From: Aestuariirhabdus sp049985285
Lineage (GTDB): Bacteria; Pseudomonadota; Gammaproteobacteria; Pseudomonadales; Aestuariirhabdaceae
Length of the DNA stretch: 64,000 nt
Assembly: GCF_049985285.1 (NCBI RefSeq)
Contig: NZ_JBNIEU010000001.1
Location: 1,116,001-1,180,000, forward strand
Direction: 5' to 3'
The notes below the pieces were generated by a model, which saw only the letters and a list, made by a program, of their open reading frames with translations, made no database searches and was not told where the DNA came from. Below, one piece after another: positions 16,417-26,164 of this stretch (positions within the stretch are counted from its first letter, which is position 1; the number at the start of each line of letters is the position of its first letter). A program made the position numbers and the translations under genes.

Positions 16417-18738
16417 TTAACGCTTTTTAAGGCTCTTGGCATTGGCGAACAGCTGAGCGAAGGTGCCATTGCTATCGGTTGCCTGTTTGCCCGCTGTGGG
16501 TTGGCGACCCTGGCGTTGGGTGTTGCGCCCTCGCTCGCCGCCGGTTTTACGCTCGCTGCGGGCGCCGACTTCATCATCGAGCCGCATGGAAAGAGCAATT
16601 CGCTGCCGAGGCACATCGACCTCCATCACCTTCACCTTAACGATATCCCCTGCTTTGACCACCTCGCGTGGATCCTTGACGAATTGGTGGGAGAGCGCGG
16701 AGATATGCACCAGGCCATCCTGGTGAACCCCAATGTCGACAAAGGCGCCGAAGTTGGTGACGTTGGTGACGGTACCCTCAAGTAGCATCGCTTCACGCAG
16801 ATCGGTAACTTTCTCCACGCCATCGAGCAGTTGTGCCGTTTTAAACTCGGGGCGCGGATCGCGGCCGGGCTTGTCCAGCTCATCGATAATGTCGGTAACC
16901 GTTGGTACGCCAAAGCGTTCGTCGGCAAATTCCTTCGCTTTGAGGCTTCGAAGGAAAGGGCTATCGCCGATTAAACCGCGTACCTCTCGGTTGTGCTGCC
17001 GCGCAATGCGCTCTACCAGCGGGTAGGTCTCCGGGTGCACCGCGGAGGTGTCGAGAGGATTATCTCCATTGGCAATGCGCAAAAAACCGGCGGCGAGCTC
17101 GAAGGTTTTGGCGCCGAAACGGGGAACCTCTTTCAGCGCGGCCCGGTTACGGAAAGAGCCATTTTGGTCGCGGAAATCGACGATGTTATTGGCAAGGGTC
17201 TGGTTAAGGCCTGATACCCGTGCCAGCAGAGGAGCGGATGCGGTGTTCACTTCCACCCCTACGGCGTTTACGCAATCTTCAACCACCGCATCGAGGGAGC
17301 GTGCCAGCTGGCTTTGGGACACATCGTGCTGGTACTGGCCCACACCGATCGATTTGGGGTCGATCTTTACCAGTTCGGCCAGGGGGTCTTGCAGGCGGCG
17401 AGCAATGGATATGGCTCCACGAATGGTGACGTCGAGGTTGGGGAACTCCTGTGATGCAAATTCCGACGCGGAGTAGATAGAGGCGCCGGACTCGTTGACG
17501 ATCACCTTCTGCACCTTTAGCTGCGGATGGGCCTTGAGCATGTCGCCGACGAACTTGTCGGTTTCCCGGCTTGCGGTGCCATTGCCGATGGCGATCAGCG
17601 AGACATCGTGTTTCTTGCACAGGGCTACCAATGTCGCTTCCGCCTCGACGATCTTCTTTTGTGGGGGGGTAGGAAAGATCGCGCCGTGATCCAACACCTT
17701 ACCCGTGGCATCCACGACGGCTAGCTTGACCCCGGTGCGCAGGCCCGGATCGAGTCCGATGGTGGCTCGCTGTCCGGCCGGGGCGGCGAGTAGGAGGTCT
17801 TTGAGGTTACTGGCAAATACTTTGATCGCCTCCACCTCGGCGGCTTCACGTACCTCCCCTAACAGGTCGGTTTCCAGATGAGTGAGCAGTTTGACGCGCC
17901 ATGTCCAGCGCACCACTTCACGCAACCAGCCGTCTGCCGCGCGACCCTGGTCGCTCACTTGCCAATGTTCGGCCACCATCTGCTCGCAGGGGTGGGTAGC
18001 GGTACGGTCGCTTTCGGCCCCCATGGTGAGTGCGATACTGAGGACGCCTTCGTTGCGGCCGCGGAAGATGGCGAGGGCGCGATGTGAAGGGATATTTTTA
18101 AGGGGCTCGTCGTGTTCGAAGTAGTCCTGGAACTTGGCGCCCGCTTGCTCTTTTCCGGGCGTCAGTCGTGCACTGACGGTGGCCTCCAGCTTGAGGAACT
18201 GGCGCAACTTACCGAGCAGCTCTGCGTCCTCGGAAAAGCGTTCCATCAGAATCTGCTTGGCCCCGTCCAGCGCGGCTTTGGTATCCCCAATGCCGGCATC
18301 GCTATTGAGGTAGGCGGTCGCCGTTTGCTCGGGGTCGAGGGTCGGGTCTGCCATCAAGGCGTCGGCCAAAGGCTCAAGACCCGCTTCGCGGGCAATCTGG
18401 GCTTTTGTGCGGCGCTTGGGCTTGTAAGGCAGATAGAGGTCTTCGAGCCGGTTTTTAGTATCGGCCGCGTTGATCTCGGCTTCCAGTTGGGGGGTTAGTT
18501 TCTCCTGCTCTCCCACACTCTTGAGAATCGCGGCTCGCCGCTCCTCAAGTTCGCGCAGGTAACGCAACCGCTCCTCCAGGGTTCGTAGCTGGGCGTCGTC
18601 CAGTTCACCGGTGACCTCCTTACGGTAGCGTGAGATAAAGGGCACGGTCGCGCCCTCATCCAGCAGTTGGACTGCAGCAATAACCTGTTGTGGACGGACG
18701 TTGATTTCTTCGGCAATGCGTTGGTGAATGCTTTGCAT
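16417..18738 (-). CDS. tex: Tex RNA-binding transcriptional accessory protein
   Basis: The 773-aa protein has the Tex/YhgF layout: an N-terminal helical domain (SRYRKEVTGELDDAQLR), a YqgF RNase H-like domain (TIGLDPGLRTGVKLAVVD), helix-hairpin-helix elements and a C-terminal S1 domain (LEGTVTNVTNFGAFVDIG… LVHIS…IALSMR). The last 50 residues are basic and Gln/Gly-rich. Tex binds nucleic acid and affects transcription; it was first described for toxin-gene expression in Bordetella. Length matches the family. Confidence 0.95.
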   Translation of the reverse strand: MQSIHQRIAEEINVRPQQVIAAVQLLDEGATVPFISRYRKEVTGELDDAQLRTLEERLRYLRELEERRAAILKSVGEQEKLTPQLEAEINAADTKNRLEDLYLPYKPKRRTKAQIAREAGLEPLADALMADPTLDPEQTATAYLNSDAGIGDTKAALDGAKQILMERFSEDAELLGKLRQFLKLEATVSARLTPGKEQAGAKFQDYFEHDEPLKNIPSHRALAIFRGRNEGVLSIALTMGAESDRTATHPCEQMVAEHWQVSDQGRAADGWLREVVRWTWRVKLLTHLETDLLGEVREAAEVEAIKVFASNLKDLLLAAPAGQRATIGLDPGLRTGVKLAVVDATGKVLDHGAIFPTPPQKKIVEAEATLVALCKKHDVSLIAIGNGTASRETDKFVGDMLKAHPQLKVQKVIVNESGASIYSASEFASQEFPNLDVTIRGAISIARRLQDPLAELVKIDPKSIGVGQYQHDVSQSQLARSLDAVVEDCVNAVGVEVNTASAPLLARVSGLNQTLANNIVDFRDQNGSFRNRAALKEVPRFGAKTFELAAGFLRIANGDNPLDTSAVHPETYPLVERIARQHNREVRGLIGDSPFLRSLKAKEFADERFGVPTVTDIIDELDKPGRDPRPEFKTAQLLDGVEKVTDLREAMLLEGTVTNVTNFGAFVDIGVHQDGLVHISALSHQFVKDPREVVKAGDIVKVKVMEVDVPRQRIALSMRLDDEVGARSERKTGGERGRNTQRQGRQPTAGKQATDSNGTFAQLFANAKSLKKR

Positions 18739-18775
18739 AGTCGGGGCGAGTTTTCCTGAAAGAGAGGGGCGAGAA

Positions 18776-18803
18776 TCAAAAAAGGGGGCCGAAGCCCCCT
18801 TCT
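18776..18803 (-). terminator. Intrinsic terminator of pckA
   Basis: Read on the minus strand, AAGGGGGC–TTCG–GCCCCCTTTTTT forms a stable stem with a UUCG tetraloop and a U-run, just after the pckA stop and before the tex start. Confidence 0.9.
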
Positions 18804-18819
18804 TATTGTGGCCGCTGGA

Positions 18820-20373
18820 CTAGAGTTGCGGGCCAGCGCTGACGATCTCCTTAGAGACCTCAAATTTGCTGAAGTTGTCGATAAACTGCTGGGCCAGATC
18901 CTTAGCGGTGGCCTCGTAGGCTGCCGCATCAGACCAGGTTACGCTCGGATTCAGTAACTGGCTGTCGACGCCCTCAACCTGCTTGGGCACCTGCAAGTTG
19001 AAGATCGGCAGGGTCTCGGTTTCGGCATCGAGTAGGGCACCGCTCTGGATCGCCGAAATGACCGCGCGGGTAGTGGGAATACTGAAACGCTCGCCGCCTT
19101 TGCCGTAGGCGCCGCCGGTCCAGCCGGTATTGACCAGATAGACCTGACTCCCAAATTCCACCACACGCTTCATCAGCAGTTCGGCATAAACACCGGCGGG
19201 GCGGGGGAAGAAAGGGGCGCCGAAGCAGGTGGAGAAGGTGGACTTGAGCCCGGGGCCTGCGCCCATTTCGGTGGAGCCCACCAGCGCGGTGTAGCCGCTC
19301 AGGAAGTGATAGGCAGCGGCTTCCTTGGAAAGAATCGATACGGGCGGCAGTACCCCGGTCATGTCGCAGGTAAGGAACACGATCGCCTTGGGCTCGCCAG
19401 CGAGGTTTTCGACCACGCGCTTGTCAACGTGCTCCAGAGGATAGGCGCAGCGGCTGTTCTCGGTCAGGGAGACATCCTTGTAATCGGGCTCGCGAGTGCC
19501 GGGGTCGATCATCACGTTTTCAACGATGGCGCCAAAGCGGATCGCATTCCAGATAACCGGCTCGTTTTTCTGACTCAGGTCGATGCACTTTGCGTAGCAG
19601 CCTCCTTCGATGTTGAAGACGACCCCCTTGCCCCAGCCATGCTCATCGTCGCCGATCAGGAAGCGGTCTTCATCGGCAGACAGGGTGGTTTTACCCGTAC
19701 CGGAGAGGCCGAAAAACAGGCAGGTCTGGCCATCTTCACCGACGTTGGCCGAGCAGTGCATCGGCAGTACGTCCTTGGCGGGCAAGAGGAAGTTCTGTAC
19801 CGAGAACATCGCCTTTTTCATCTCGCCGGCGTAGCGCATTCCCGCTAGCAGCACCTTGCGAGCGGCGAAGTTGATAATGACGGCGCCGTCGCTGTTGGTG
19901 CCATCACGCTCGGGATCGCAGACAAAATCGGCGACGTTGAGTATCTCCCAGCCCTCTTTTTGGGCGGGATTGAACGTGTCCGGGCGTACGAAGAGGTTGC
20001 GGCCAAACAGGTTTTGCCAGGCCGTAGCGGTGGTCATCTTGACTGGCAAGTAGTGCACCTGGTCGGCACCAACGTGCAACTCCTGCACGAAAGATTCTCG
20101 CTCGGCGAGGAAGTTTGTAACACGATCCCACAGGGCATCGAATTTCTCGGCATCAAAAGGGCGGTTGATCGGCCCCCAGTGAATTTGCTCGCTGGTGCTG
20201 GGCTCGTCCACGATAAAGCGGTCCTTTGGCGAGCGACCTGTGCGAATGCCGGTCTCAACAACCAGTGATCCGTTGGCGGCCAGCTTGCCTTCACCCCGTG
20301 CAAGTGCGCGCTCAACGAGCTGCGCGGCCGTCAGATTAGTATGCGTGGTGTTACCACCAATACCCTGTGTCAT
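18820..20373 (-). CDS. pckA: Phosphoenolpyruvate carboxykinase (ATP)
   Basis: The 517-aa protein carries the ATP-type PEPCK signature: GLSGTGKTTLSAD as P-loop (near residue 228), the kinase-2-like DDEHGW, and the C-terminal TGWTGGAYGKGGERFSI stretch. It converts oxaloacetate and ATP to PEP, CO2 and ADP, the entry to gluconeogenesis. The start ATG has GAGGA about 9 nt upstream. Its place beside hslO matches the order in enterics and Pseudomonas. An intrinsic terminator follows. Confidence 0.96.
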   Translation of the reverse strand: MTQGIGGNTTHTNLTAAQLVERALARGEGKLAANGSLVVETGIRTGRSPKDRFIVDEPSTSEQIHWGPINRPFDAEKFDALWDRVTNFLAERESFVQELHVGADQVHYLPVKMTTATAWQNLFGRNLFVRPDTFNPAQKEGWEILNVADFVCDPERDGTNSDGAVIINFAARKVLLAGMRYAGEMKKAMFSVQNFLLPAKDVLPMHCSANVGEDGQTCLFFGLSGTGKTTLSADEDRFLIGDDEHGWGKGVVFNIEGGCYAKCIDLSQKNEPVIWNAIRFGAIVENVMIDPGTREPDYKDVSLTENSRCAYPLEHVDKRVVENLAGEPKAIVFLTCDMTGVLPPVSILSKEAAAYHFLSGYTALVGSTEMGAGPGLKSTFSTCFGAPFFPRPAGVYAELLMKRVVEFGSQVYLVNTGWTGGAYGKGGERFSIPTTRAVISAIQSGALLDAETETLPIFNLQVPKQVEGVDSQLLNPSVTWSDAAAYEATAKDLAQQFIDNFSKFEVSKEIVSAGPQL

Positions 20374-20590
20374 ATCGAATATTCCTCGTCGACCGGAGTC
20401 GATGTATCTGCAAGATTGTGGTCGTTGCGCTCCCTCTGCGGGGATTTTGACTGACCGAACCCAAAATTTAGGGCAGGCAATTATGCCAAAAAAAACGGGT
20501 CAGTGCGAAGGGGGATTTGATTGCCCCCAAAAGCGCCGCCAGAGCCCGTAACCACTAGGGCTATAAGGCGAGTGAGTACTTATTTGCAGA

Positions 20591-21463
20591 TCAGTGCAAC
20601 AGACGGCCTGGGGGGGAGTCGAATAACGCTTGTACCTGATCCTCGGCGAATAGATAGCGGGCACTGCAAAACTGGCAGTCGACTTCGATTACCGACTGTT
20701 CGGCTAGCAGCTTACGGACCTCCTGCTCGCCCAGCCCGTAGAGTGCACGGGCGGTGCGCTCCTGGGAGCAGTTGCAGTGAAAGCTGACTTCGCAGGGCTC
20801 GAACAGTCGCAGCGACTCTTCGTGGTAGAGGCGGTGAAGTAACTCATCAACCGGCAGTGTCAGCATCTCCTGCCGGGACAGGGTGTTTGCCAACAGCACG
20901 ATGCGGTTCCAGTCATCGGTGACGGTGGACTCATCGCGCTCTTCGCTGCCAGGTAGTGCCTGCAGCAGGAGGCCAAACGCGGTCTCCCCGTCGGCTTGCA
21001 GCCAGAGTCGCGTTGGCAACTGCTCCGATTGCGCAAAATAGTGGCTAAAGCACTCTGCCATGGTATCACCGTCGAAAGGGACGATACCCTGATAGCGCTT
21101 ACCCTGCTCCGGGTCGATGGTGATCACCAGCTGCCCGTTGGGCATTAGCTCCTGCAGTGGAAGCTCGGCGGGCTGTTGCTCGAATTGAGCGAGCGCCCGG
21201 AACTGGCGGTGATGATTGATCTCGACCATCAGCAAACTTACCGGGCCGTCGCTGCGGGCCTGCAGCGTAAGTGTGCCCTCGAATTTGAGGGTGGCGCTCA
21301 GCAATACGGCGCAAGCGCTGAGCTCTCCCAGCAGTTGATGCACCGCCGGGGGGTATTCGTGAGCGGCCAGCGCGGACCGGTAACTGTCGTCCAGGCGCAC
21401 CAACTCACCGCGTATATCGGTGTCGTCGAAGATAAATCGCCGCGTAAGGTCGTGACTGCTCAT
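20591..21463 (-). CDS. hslO: Redox-regulated chaperone Hsp33
   Basis: The 290-aa protein has the Hsp33 core and the C-terminal zinc switch: FHCNCS gives C-x-C and DCQFC gives C-x2-C about 30 residues later. The four cysteines bind zinc when reduced and form disulfides under oxidative stress, activating the holdase. Length matches E. coli Hsp33 (about 292 aa). In E. coli hslR is the immediate neighbour; here an RND efflux pair lies between them. Confidence 0.95.
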   Translation of the reverse strand: MSSHDLTRRFIFDDTDIRGELVRLDDSYRSALAAHEYPPAVHQLLGELSACAVLLSATLKFEGTLTLQARSDGPVSLLMVEINHHRQFRALAQFEQQPAELPLQELMPNGQLVITIDPEQGKRYQGIVPFDGDTMAECFSHYFAQSEQLPTRLWLQADGETAFGLLLQALPGSEERDESTVTDDWNRIVLLANTLSRQEMLTLPVDELLHRLYHEESLRLFEPCEVSFHCNCSQERTARALYGLGEQEVRKLLAEQSVIEVDCQFCSARYLFAEDQVQALFDSPPGRLLH

Positions 21464-21624
21464 GAATTACCTATACTGTTGAAGATTCCAAGCTCCTCTA
21501 TATGGGAGCAGTATAGCGTTTTACAATGCCCCTTAGGCACCGTAGGCATGAATCCGTTTTCCCCGCGTGCCGGGGATGTTCGACACAGAGGAGCCCGGCG
21601 GGCAAGTGTTCGCTATGAGCCAGG

Positions 21625-22686
21625 ATGCAGACAGTTACCATGTTACCTTTGATTCTTCGCCTATCGCGCCACCTGCTGGTTGTTTTGATGGCCTGCGGTG
21701 CTGCCGGATTGCAGGCACAGCCCAGCGAGGCCGTGAAGAGTATCACCATCGAAACCGCTCCTGTGGTGCGGGAAAAGCGCAGGATTCCGATTCGCACCAG
21801 TGGCCGGCTGGCGTACCATGCCGAAACCCGACTCGCCTTTAAAACCAGCGGTCTGGTCACCGAGGTGGCGGTTGACGTGGGGGATTATATCGAAGAGGGA
21901 CAGGTGCTGGCCGCGCTGGATCTGGAGGAGTTGAACGCTCGGGTGAATTCTGCCGCCTCCAGCGTCGATCAGGCCGCTCGGGACCTGAAACGCCTCAAGG
22001 ATCTGTTTAATAAAAAGGTGATTCCGTTGCAGCAGCTGGAAAATGCCCAAACTGCTTTGGATGTCGCGCAGTCGTCGCTCAATATCACCCGTTTTAACCG
22101 ACGCCTGTCGGTGATCAAGGCCCCCTTTACGGGGCGAGTGTTGCAGCGCGAAGTGGAGGTTAATGAGTTGGTTAATTCGGGCACGCCGGTGTTCGTGGTT
22201 GCCGGCGAAGAGGAGGGCTGGGTGGTCAAGGTGGGGCTGGCAGATCGGGACGTGGTGCGGGTGCGCCTCGGTGATCGGGCGGAGCTGCGTATGGACCCCT
22301 ATCCGGGTGAACTGCTAATAGGGACCGTGAGCCGCATCGCGGCAGCGGCAGATCAGGCAACCGGCACCTTCGAGGTAGAGATCAGCTTGCCGGCTGAAGA
22401 GCGTGAACTCCGTTCCGGGTTTGTGGTGCGGGTGGACATTCTGCCCAACAGCACCCCCGAGTACACCTTTATCCCTATTGAAGCTCTGGTCGGCGCCAAT
22501 GGCCGCCTTGGGCTGGTGTTTGCCTACGACCCAAATAGTGGGCGTGTAAGCCGTCGCACGATCGATATGGTGGAGCTGGTGGATACCGAGTTAGCGGTAA
22601 GGGCGGGGTTGGAGGGGGTCAAGCGGGTCGTGACCGAGGGGGCACCCTATATGCGCGAGGGTTTGCGTGTGAAACTGGCACAGTAA
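21625..22686 (+). CDS. RND efflux periplasmic adaptor (membrane fusion protein)
   Basis: The 353-aa protein begins with a hydrophobic signal region containing MACG, so it may be a lipoprotein, though the box is not ideal. HlyD/AcrA-type lipoyl half-motifs flank a coiled coil: GLVTEVAVDVGDYIEEGQVL before it and IKAPFTGRVLQREVEVNE after it. Beta-barrel and membrane-proximal domains follow. It links the inner-membrane RND pump to an outer-membrane channel. The permease gene begins 15 bp downstream, so they form one operon. It is divergent from hslO. No outer-membrane factor gene follows. An alternative start is the ATG at 21640. Confidence 0.9.
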   Translation: MQTVTMLPLILRLSRHLLVVLMACGAAGLQAQPSEAVKSITIETAPVVREKRRIPIRTSGRLAYHAETRLAFKTSGLVTEVAVDVGDYIEEGQVLAALDLEELNARVNSAASSVDQAARDLKRLKDLFNKKVIPLQQLENAQTALDVAQSSLNITRFNRRLSVIKAPFTGRVLQREVEVNELVNSGTPVFVVAGEEEGWVVKVGLADRDVVRVRLGDRAELRMDPYPGELLIGTVSRIAAAADQATGTFEVEISLPAEERELRSGFVVRVDILPNSTPEYTFIPIEALVGANGRLGLVFAYDPNSGRVSRRTIDMVELVDTELAVRAGLEGVKRVVTEGAPYMREGLRVKLAQ

Positions 22687-22701
22687 GCGGGGAGCTCAGG
22701 G

Positions 22702-25700
22702 ATGCGAATACCCCAGTTAGCAGTAAGTTACCACCAGTTCACCCTGGTGGTGGTGCTGCTGGGTGTTGTACTGGGTGTGGTGTCACTGTTGACCATGCCT
22801 CGCTCGGAAGATCCCCAGGTAACGCTGGCGATGGCCGATGTGATCGCCGCCTACCCGGGCACCACGCCCCAGGATATGGAAAAGCTGGTGGTGGATCCGG
22901 TTGAGGAAAAACTCAACAGCCTTGATGACGTTAAGGAGATTAAAACCTTTATTGAGGATGGTCTTAGTGTGACTCATATTGAGTTTCACGACCTCGAGGA
23001 TCCCGAAGACTACTACGACGATGTGGTGCAGGCGATGGCGCAGGTGCGGGACCAGCTTCCCGATGATCTGTTACGCCTGGAGGCGCTGCGTATATCACCC
23101 TCAGACGTCAACATCATGATGGTGGCGCTGCTGTCTGAAACGGCCTCGTACCGCGATCTTAAGCGAATCGCCGAAAACCTAGAAACCCGTTTGGAAGCGA
23201 GTCCCGGAGTAAAGCTGGCCGATGTCTGGGCGATCCCGGACCAGCAAGTGCAGATCAGGGCCGATCTTCAAAAAATGGGGCACCTGGGTATCTCCCTCGA
23301 CAATCTGCTGGTTGCGGTCGAGGCGGCGGCCGTGAATGTGCCGGGAGGCCATGTGGACGCGGGCAATCGCCGCTTTACGGTGCGCACCAGTGGCGATTTT
23401 AAAAGCATCGAGGATATTCGCAGCACTACCGTTAAGGCGATCGGCGATCATATCGTGTTTGTGGGCGATATCGCCGAGGTTCGCTTTGCCGATGCGGATC
23501 CTACCCATGAAGCCCGGGTTGATGGAAAGCGTGCGGTCCTGATTACGGTCGCCCAGCGTGATGGTACCAACATCTTTAATGTTGTTGAGGGGTTGCGGTC
23601 CACTCTGGATCGGTTTCAATCCCAGCTCCCCGATGGGGTGACCACGGCGGTGGTCTTCGACCAGACCGACAGTGTGCAGAAAATGGTCAGCGTACTAACG
23701 GGCAACCTGTTACAGGGGCTGGGTTTGGTGGGGGTGGTGGTATTGCTGGTACTGAGCATCAAGCAGAGCCTCGTCGTTGTACTGGCGATCCCAATATCGA
23801 TGTTGATCGCAATTGGGTGGATCGACGTTGCTGACTTTGGTTTGCAGCAGATGACCATTGCCGGGCTGGTGATTGCGCTGGGTTTGCTGGTGGATAATGC
23901 GATCGTTATTACGGAGAACATTGGCCGCTTATTGGAAGAGGGCCAGAAGCCCCTGCAGGCGGCCATCAATGGCACCAGCCAGATGGGGTGGGCGGTAGCC
24001 AGCGGCACCGCGACAACCTTGCTGGCGTTTGTACCGATGATGATGCTGGAGGGGCCAACCGGGCAGTTTATCCGGTCACTGCCGGTTGCCGTGATACTGA
24101 CCCTGATCGCCTCGCTGCTGGTGGCCCTCACCTTTACCCCCCTGCTCTCCAGCCGCCTGTTGCGAAAGCGTAAAGCGTCGGGATTTACCCTCAACCCGAT
24201 TCATAAGCTGCTCGACTTGAATACCCGTTATCTGTATGGGCCGTTGCTAGCGCTATCGCTACGGTTTCCGTTACTACTGCTGGCCATTGCCTTGGGGATC
24301 TTCGCCTACAGCCTCACCTTTTTTGGGGCGGTTGGGGTCAGCCTCTTTCCCAAAGCGGAAAAGCCCCAGTTTATGGTGGATGTGCGCCCCCCCGATGGCA
24401 CTAGCTACGATCATACTCGGCGCCTCGCGTTGATCGCCGAGCAGCGGTTGGTAAATCTGCCGGAGGTGAGCAGCGTCACGACCAATATTGGGCGAGGTAA
24501 CCCGCGGGTTTACTATAATCTGCGCCCCAAGCGGGAGACTCCGAACTACGCACAACTGTTCGTACAGTTTCATCAGCACCAGCAGCCTCGCGTCGCGGTC
24601 GTGGTTGAGCAGTTGCGTGAAGAGCTGGGCGATGTGCCGGGAGTCGAGTTTGAGGTTAAGGAGTTTTTGCAGGGACCGCCGGTGGATGCCGCCGTGGCGA
24701 TCTGGATTGTTGGTGATAGCATCGAAACCCTGAAGAGACTCAGTCAGGAGGTCGAGGCGGCTGTTGGTGCAGAGCCCGGAGCGGTGAACATCGATAATCC
24801 GACGGGTAATTACAAAACGGATATACAGGTGGGTATTAATCGGGACAAAGCCGGACTCCTGGGGATTCCCCTGGTGACGATCGACCGAACCGTACGCACC
24901 TCACTGGTGGGCAGCTCTGTGGGGAATATGCGCGATGACCTGGGTGACGAATACGATATCGTGGTCAAGCTCGCCGATAGCAACAAACCCTCTCTGGACG
25001 ATTTTGACCGTGTCACGGTGACCGGCGTCAGCGGCGACACGGTTCCATTGCGCCATGTTGCCAGTATGCTGCCTGTGCCGGGCCAGGCCAGTTTCCGCCA
25101 TCTCAATCTGGAGCGCACTACCCTAGTTACCGCCGACGTGGCGCGGGGTTATCAGGTGGCCGAAGTCACAGCGAACATCGCCGCAAGGCTCGATGGGCTC
25201 GAATGGCCGGCGGGTTACGGGTATCGAATCGGTGGTGAGGAGCAGCAACGGGAGGAGTCGTTTGCGGGGATTACCAAAGCCCTGTTGATTGCACTGCTGG
25301 GTATTTTTGCCGTGCTGGTGCTGCAATTCCGTTCTTTTTTGCAGCCGCTGATCGTTTTTGCCGCGATACCGTTCGCCATCATCGGGGTGATTTTTTTGCT
25401 GTTGCTGACCGGGAATACCTTTTCCTTTATGGCGTTTATCGGCTTCAGTTCCCTGGTGGGGATTGTGGTCAACAACTCCATCATTCTGGTGGATTACGCG
25501 AACCAGCTTTGTGCCAGAGGATACTCAGTGCGCGATGCGGCGCTTGAATCGGGCAAAACCCGCCTGGTGCCGATTATGCTGACCACCCTGACAACGGTGG
25601 GTGGCTTGCTGCCCCTGACGCTCTCGTCGAGCACCCTCTGGGCTCCGTTGGGATGGACTATTATCGGTGGGCTAATATCCTCTACGGTACTGACACTTTA

Positions 25701-25758
25701 CGTCGTCCCAGTACTGTATAAATTGCTCACCTCTGAGCGGCGCGGACCAGCCCTGTGA
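22702..25758 (+). CDS. RND efflux permease (HAE1/AcrB-like)
   Basis: The 1018-aa inner-membrane pump has the RND two-fold repeat of 12 membrane helices and two large periplasmic loops. It has MPRSEDPQVTLAMADVIAAYPGT near the N-terminus and GIVVNNSIILVDYAN in the second half. In helix 4 the usual Asp-Asp proton pair reads Asp398-Asn399 (LLVDNAIV), so one of the two acidic relay positions is substituted, as in some RND subgroups. The pump exports drugs, dyes, solvents or similar compounds; the substrate is not readable. It is translationally close to the adaptor, and its stop lies next to the convergent hslR stop. Confidence 0.93.
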   Translation: MRIPQLAVSYHQFTLVVVLLGVVLGVVSLLTMPRSEDPQVTLAMADVIAAYPGTTPQDMEKLVVDPVEEKLNSLDDVKEIKTFIEDGLSVTHIEFHDLEDPEDYYDDVVQAMAQVRDQLPDDLLRLEALRISPSDVNIMMVALLSETASYRDLKRIAENLETRLEASPGVKLADVWAIPDQQVQIRADLQKMGHLGISLDNLLVAVEAAAVNVPGGHVDAGNRRFTVRTSGDFKSIEDIRSTTVKAIGDHIVFVGDIAEVRFADADPTHEARVDGKRAVLITVAQRDGTNIFNVVEGLRSTLDRFQSQLPDGVTTAVVFDQTDSVQKMVSVLTGNLLQGLGLVGVVVLLVLSIKQSLVVVLAIPISMLIAIGWIDVADFGLQQMTIAGLVIALGLLVDNAIVITENIGRLLEEGQKPLQAAINGTSQMGWAVASGTATTLLAFVPMMMLEGPTGQFIRSLPVAVILTLIASLLVALTFTPLLSSRLLRKRKASGFTLNPIHKLLDLNTRYLYGPLLALSLRFPLLLLAIALGIFAYSLTFFGAVGVSLFPKAEKPQFMVDVRPPDGTSYDHTRRLALIAEQRLVNLPEVSSVTTNIGRGNPRVYYNLRPKRETPNYAQLFVQFHQHQQPRVAVVVEQLREELGDVPGVEFEVKEFLQGPPVDAAVAIWIVGDSIETLKRLSQEVEAAVGAEPGAVNIDNPTGNYKTDIQVGINRDKAGLLGIPLVTIDRTVRTSLVGSSVGNMRDDLGDEYDIVVKLADSNKPSLDDFDRVTVTGVSGDTVPLRHVASMLPVPGQASFRHLNLERTTLVTADVARGYQVAEVTANIAARLDGLEWPAGYGYRIGGEEQQREESFAGITKALLIALLGIFAVLVLQFRSFLQPLIVFAAIPFAIIGVIFLLLLTGNTFSFMAFIGFSSLVGIVVNNSIILVDYANQLCARGYSVRDAALESGKTRLVPIMLTTLTTVGGLLPLTLSSSTLWAPLGWTIIGGLISSTVLTLYVVPVLYKLLTSERRGPAL

Positions 25759-26154
25759 TTAGCCCTGGTCGTGAAAGTGACGGATGTCGCGGCGCTGTTT
25801 TTTGGTCGGGCGTCCTGCCGTGGCCGGGGAGTTACCTCTCAGGGCCTTGCGTTGAGCGGCGTCCTGTTCGCGCTTGCTGATGCTTTGCTCGCTCTCCCGA
25901 TAGAGAAGTTGCGCCTCCGGGGCTCCGCGCCGCTGCTGGGATATCGCGACGATCTCGACCTCCCGGTCAGCCAGCCCCTGCCGGATCCGCAGCTGATCCC
26001 CTATCTTTGGCTCTTTGCCGGGTTTGGTGCGCGCGCCGTCATAATGAACCTTGCCCCCCTCAATGGCTTGCTTGGCGAGAGAGCGGGTCTTGAAAAAACG
26101 AGCCGCCCACAGCCATTTGTCGAGACGAGGCTTGGCGTCTGCGGGTTGGGTCAT
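25759..26154 (-). CDS. hslR: Ribosome-associated heat shock protein Hsp15
   Basis: The 131-aa protein has an N-terminal S4 RNA-binding domain (RLDKWLWAARFFKTRSLAKQ) and a basic C-terminal tail, as in E. coli Hsp15 (133 aa). Hsp15 binds free 50S subunits carrying a nascent chain and helps recycle them. An in-frame TTG at 26172 would overlap the yrfG stop; I prefer the ATG at 26154. The gene is directly downstream of yrfG, as in enterics. Confidence 0.92.
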   Translation of the reverse strand: MTQPADAKPRLDKWLWAARFFKTRSLAKQAIEGGKVHYDGARTKPGKEPKIGDQLRIRQGLADREVEIVAISQQRRGAPEAQLLYRESEQSISKREQDAAQRKALRGNSPATAGRPTKKQRRDIRHFHDQG

Positions 26155-26164
26155 GTTGGGTCGC

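Noticed and set aside
22702..24194. Long antisense open frames inside the RND permease gene (for example 192 aa at 23616–24194).
   Set aside because: GC-rich codon use commonly opens antisense frames; the permease frame has full family support.
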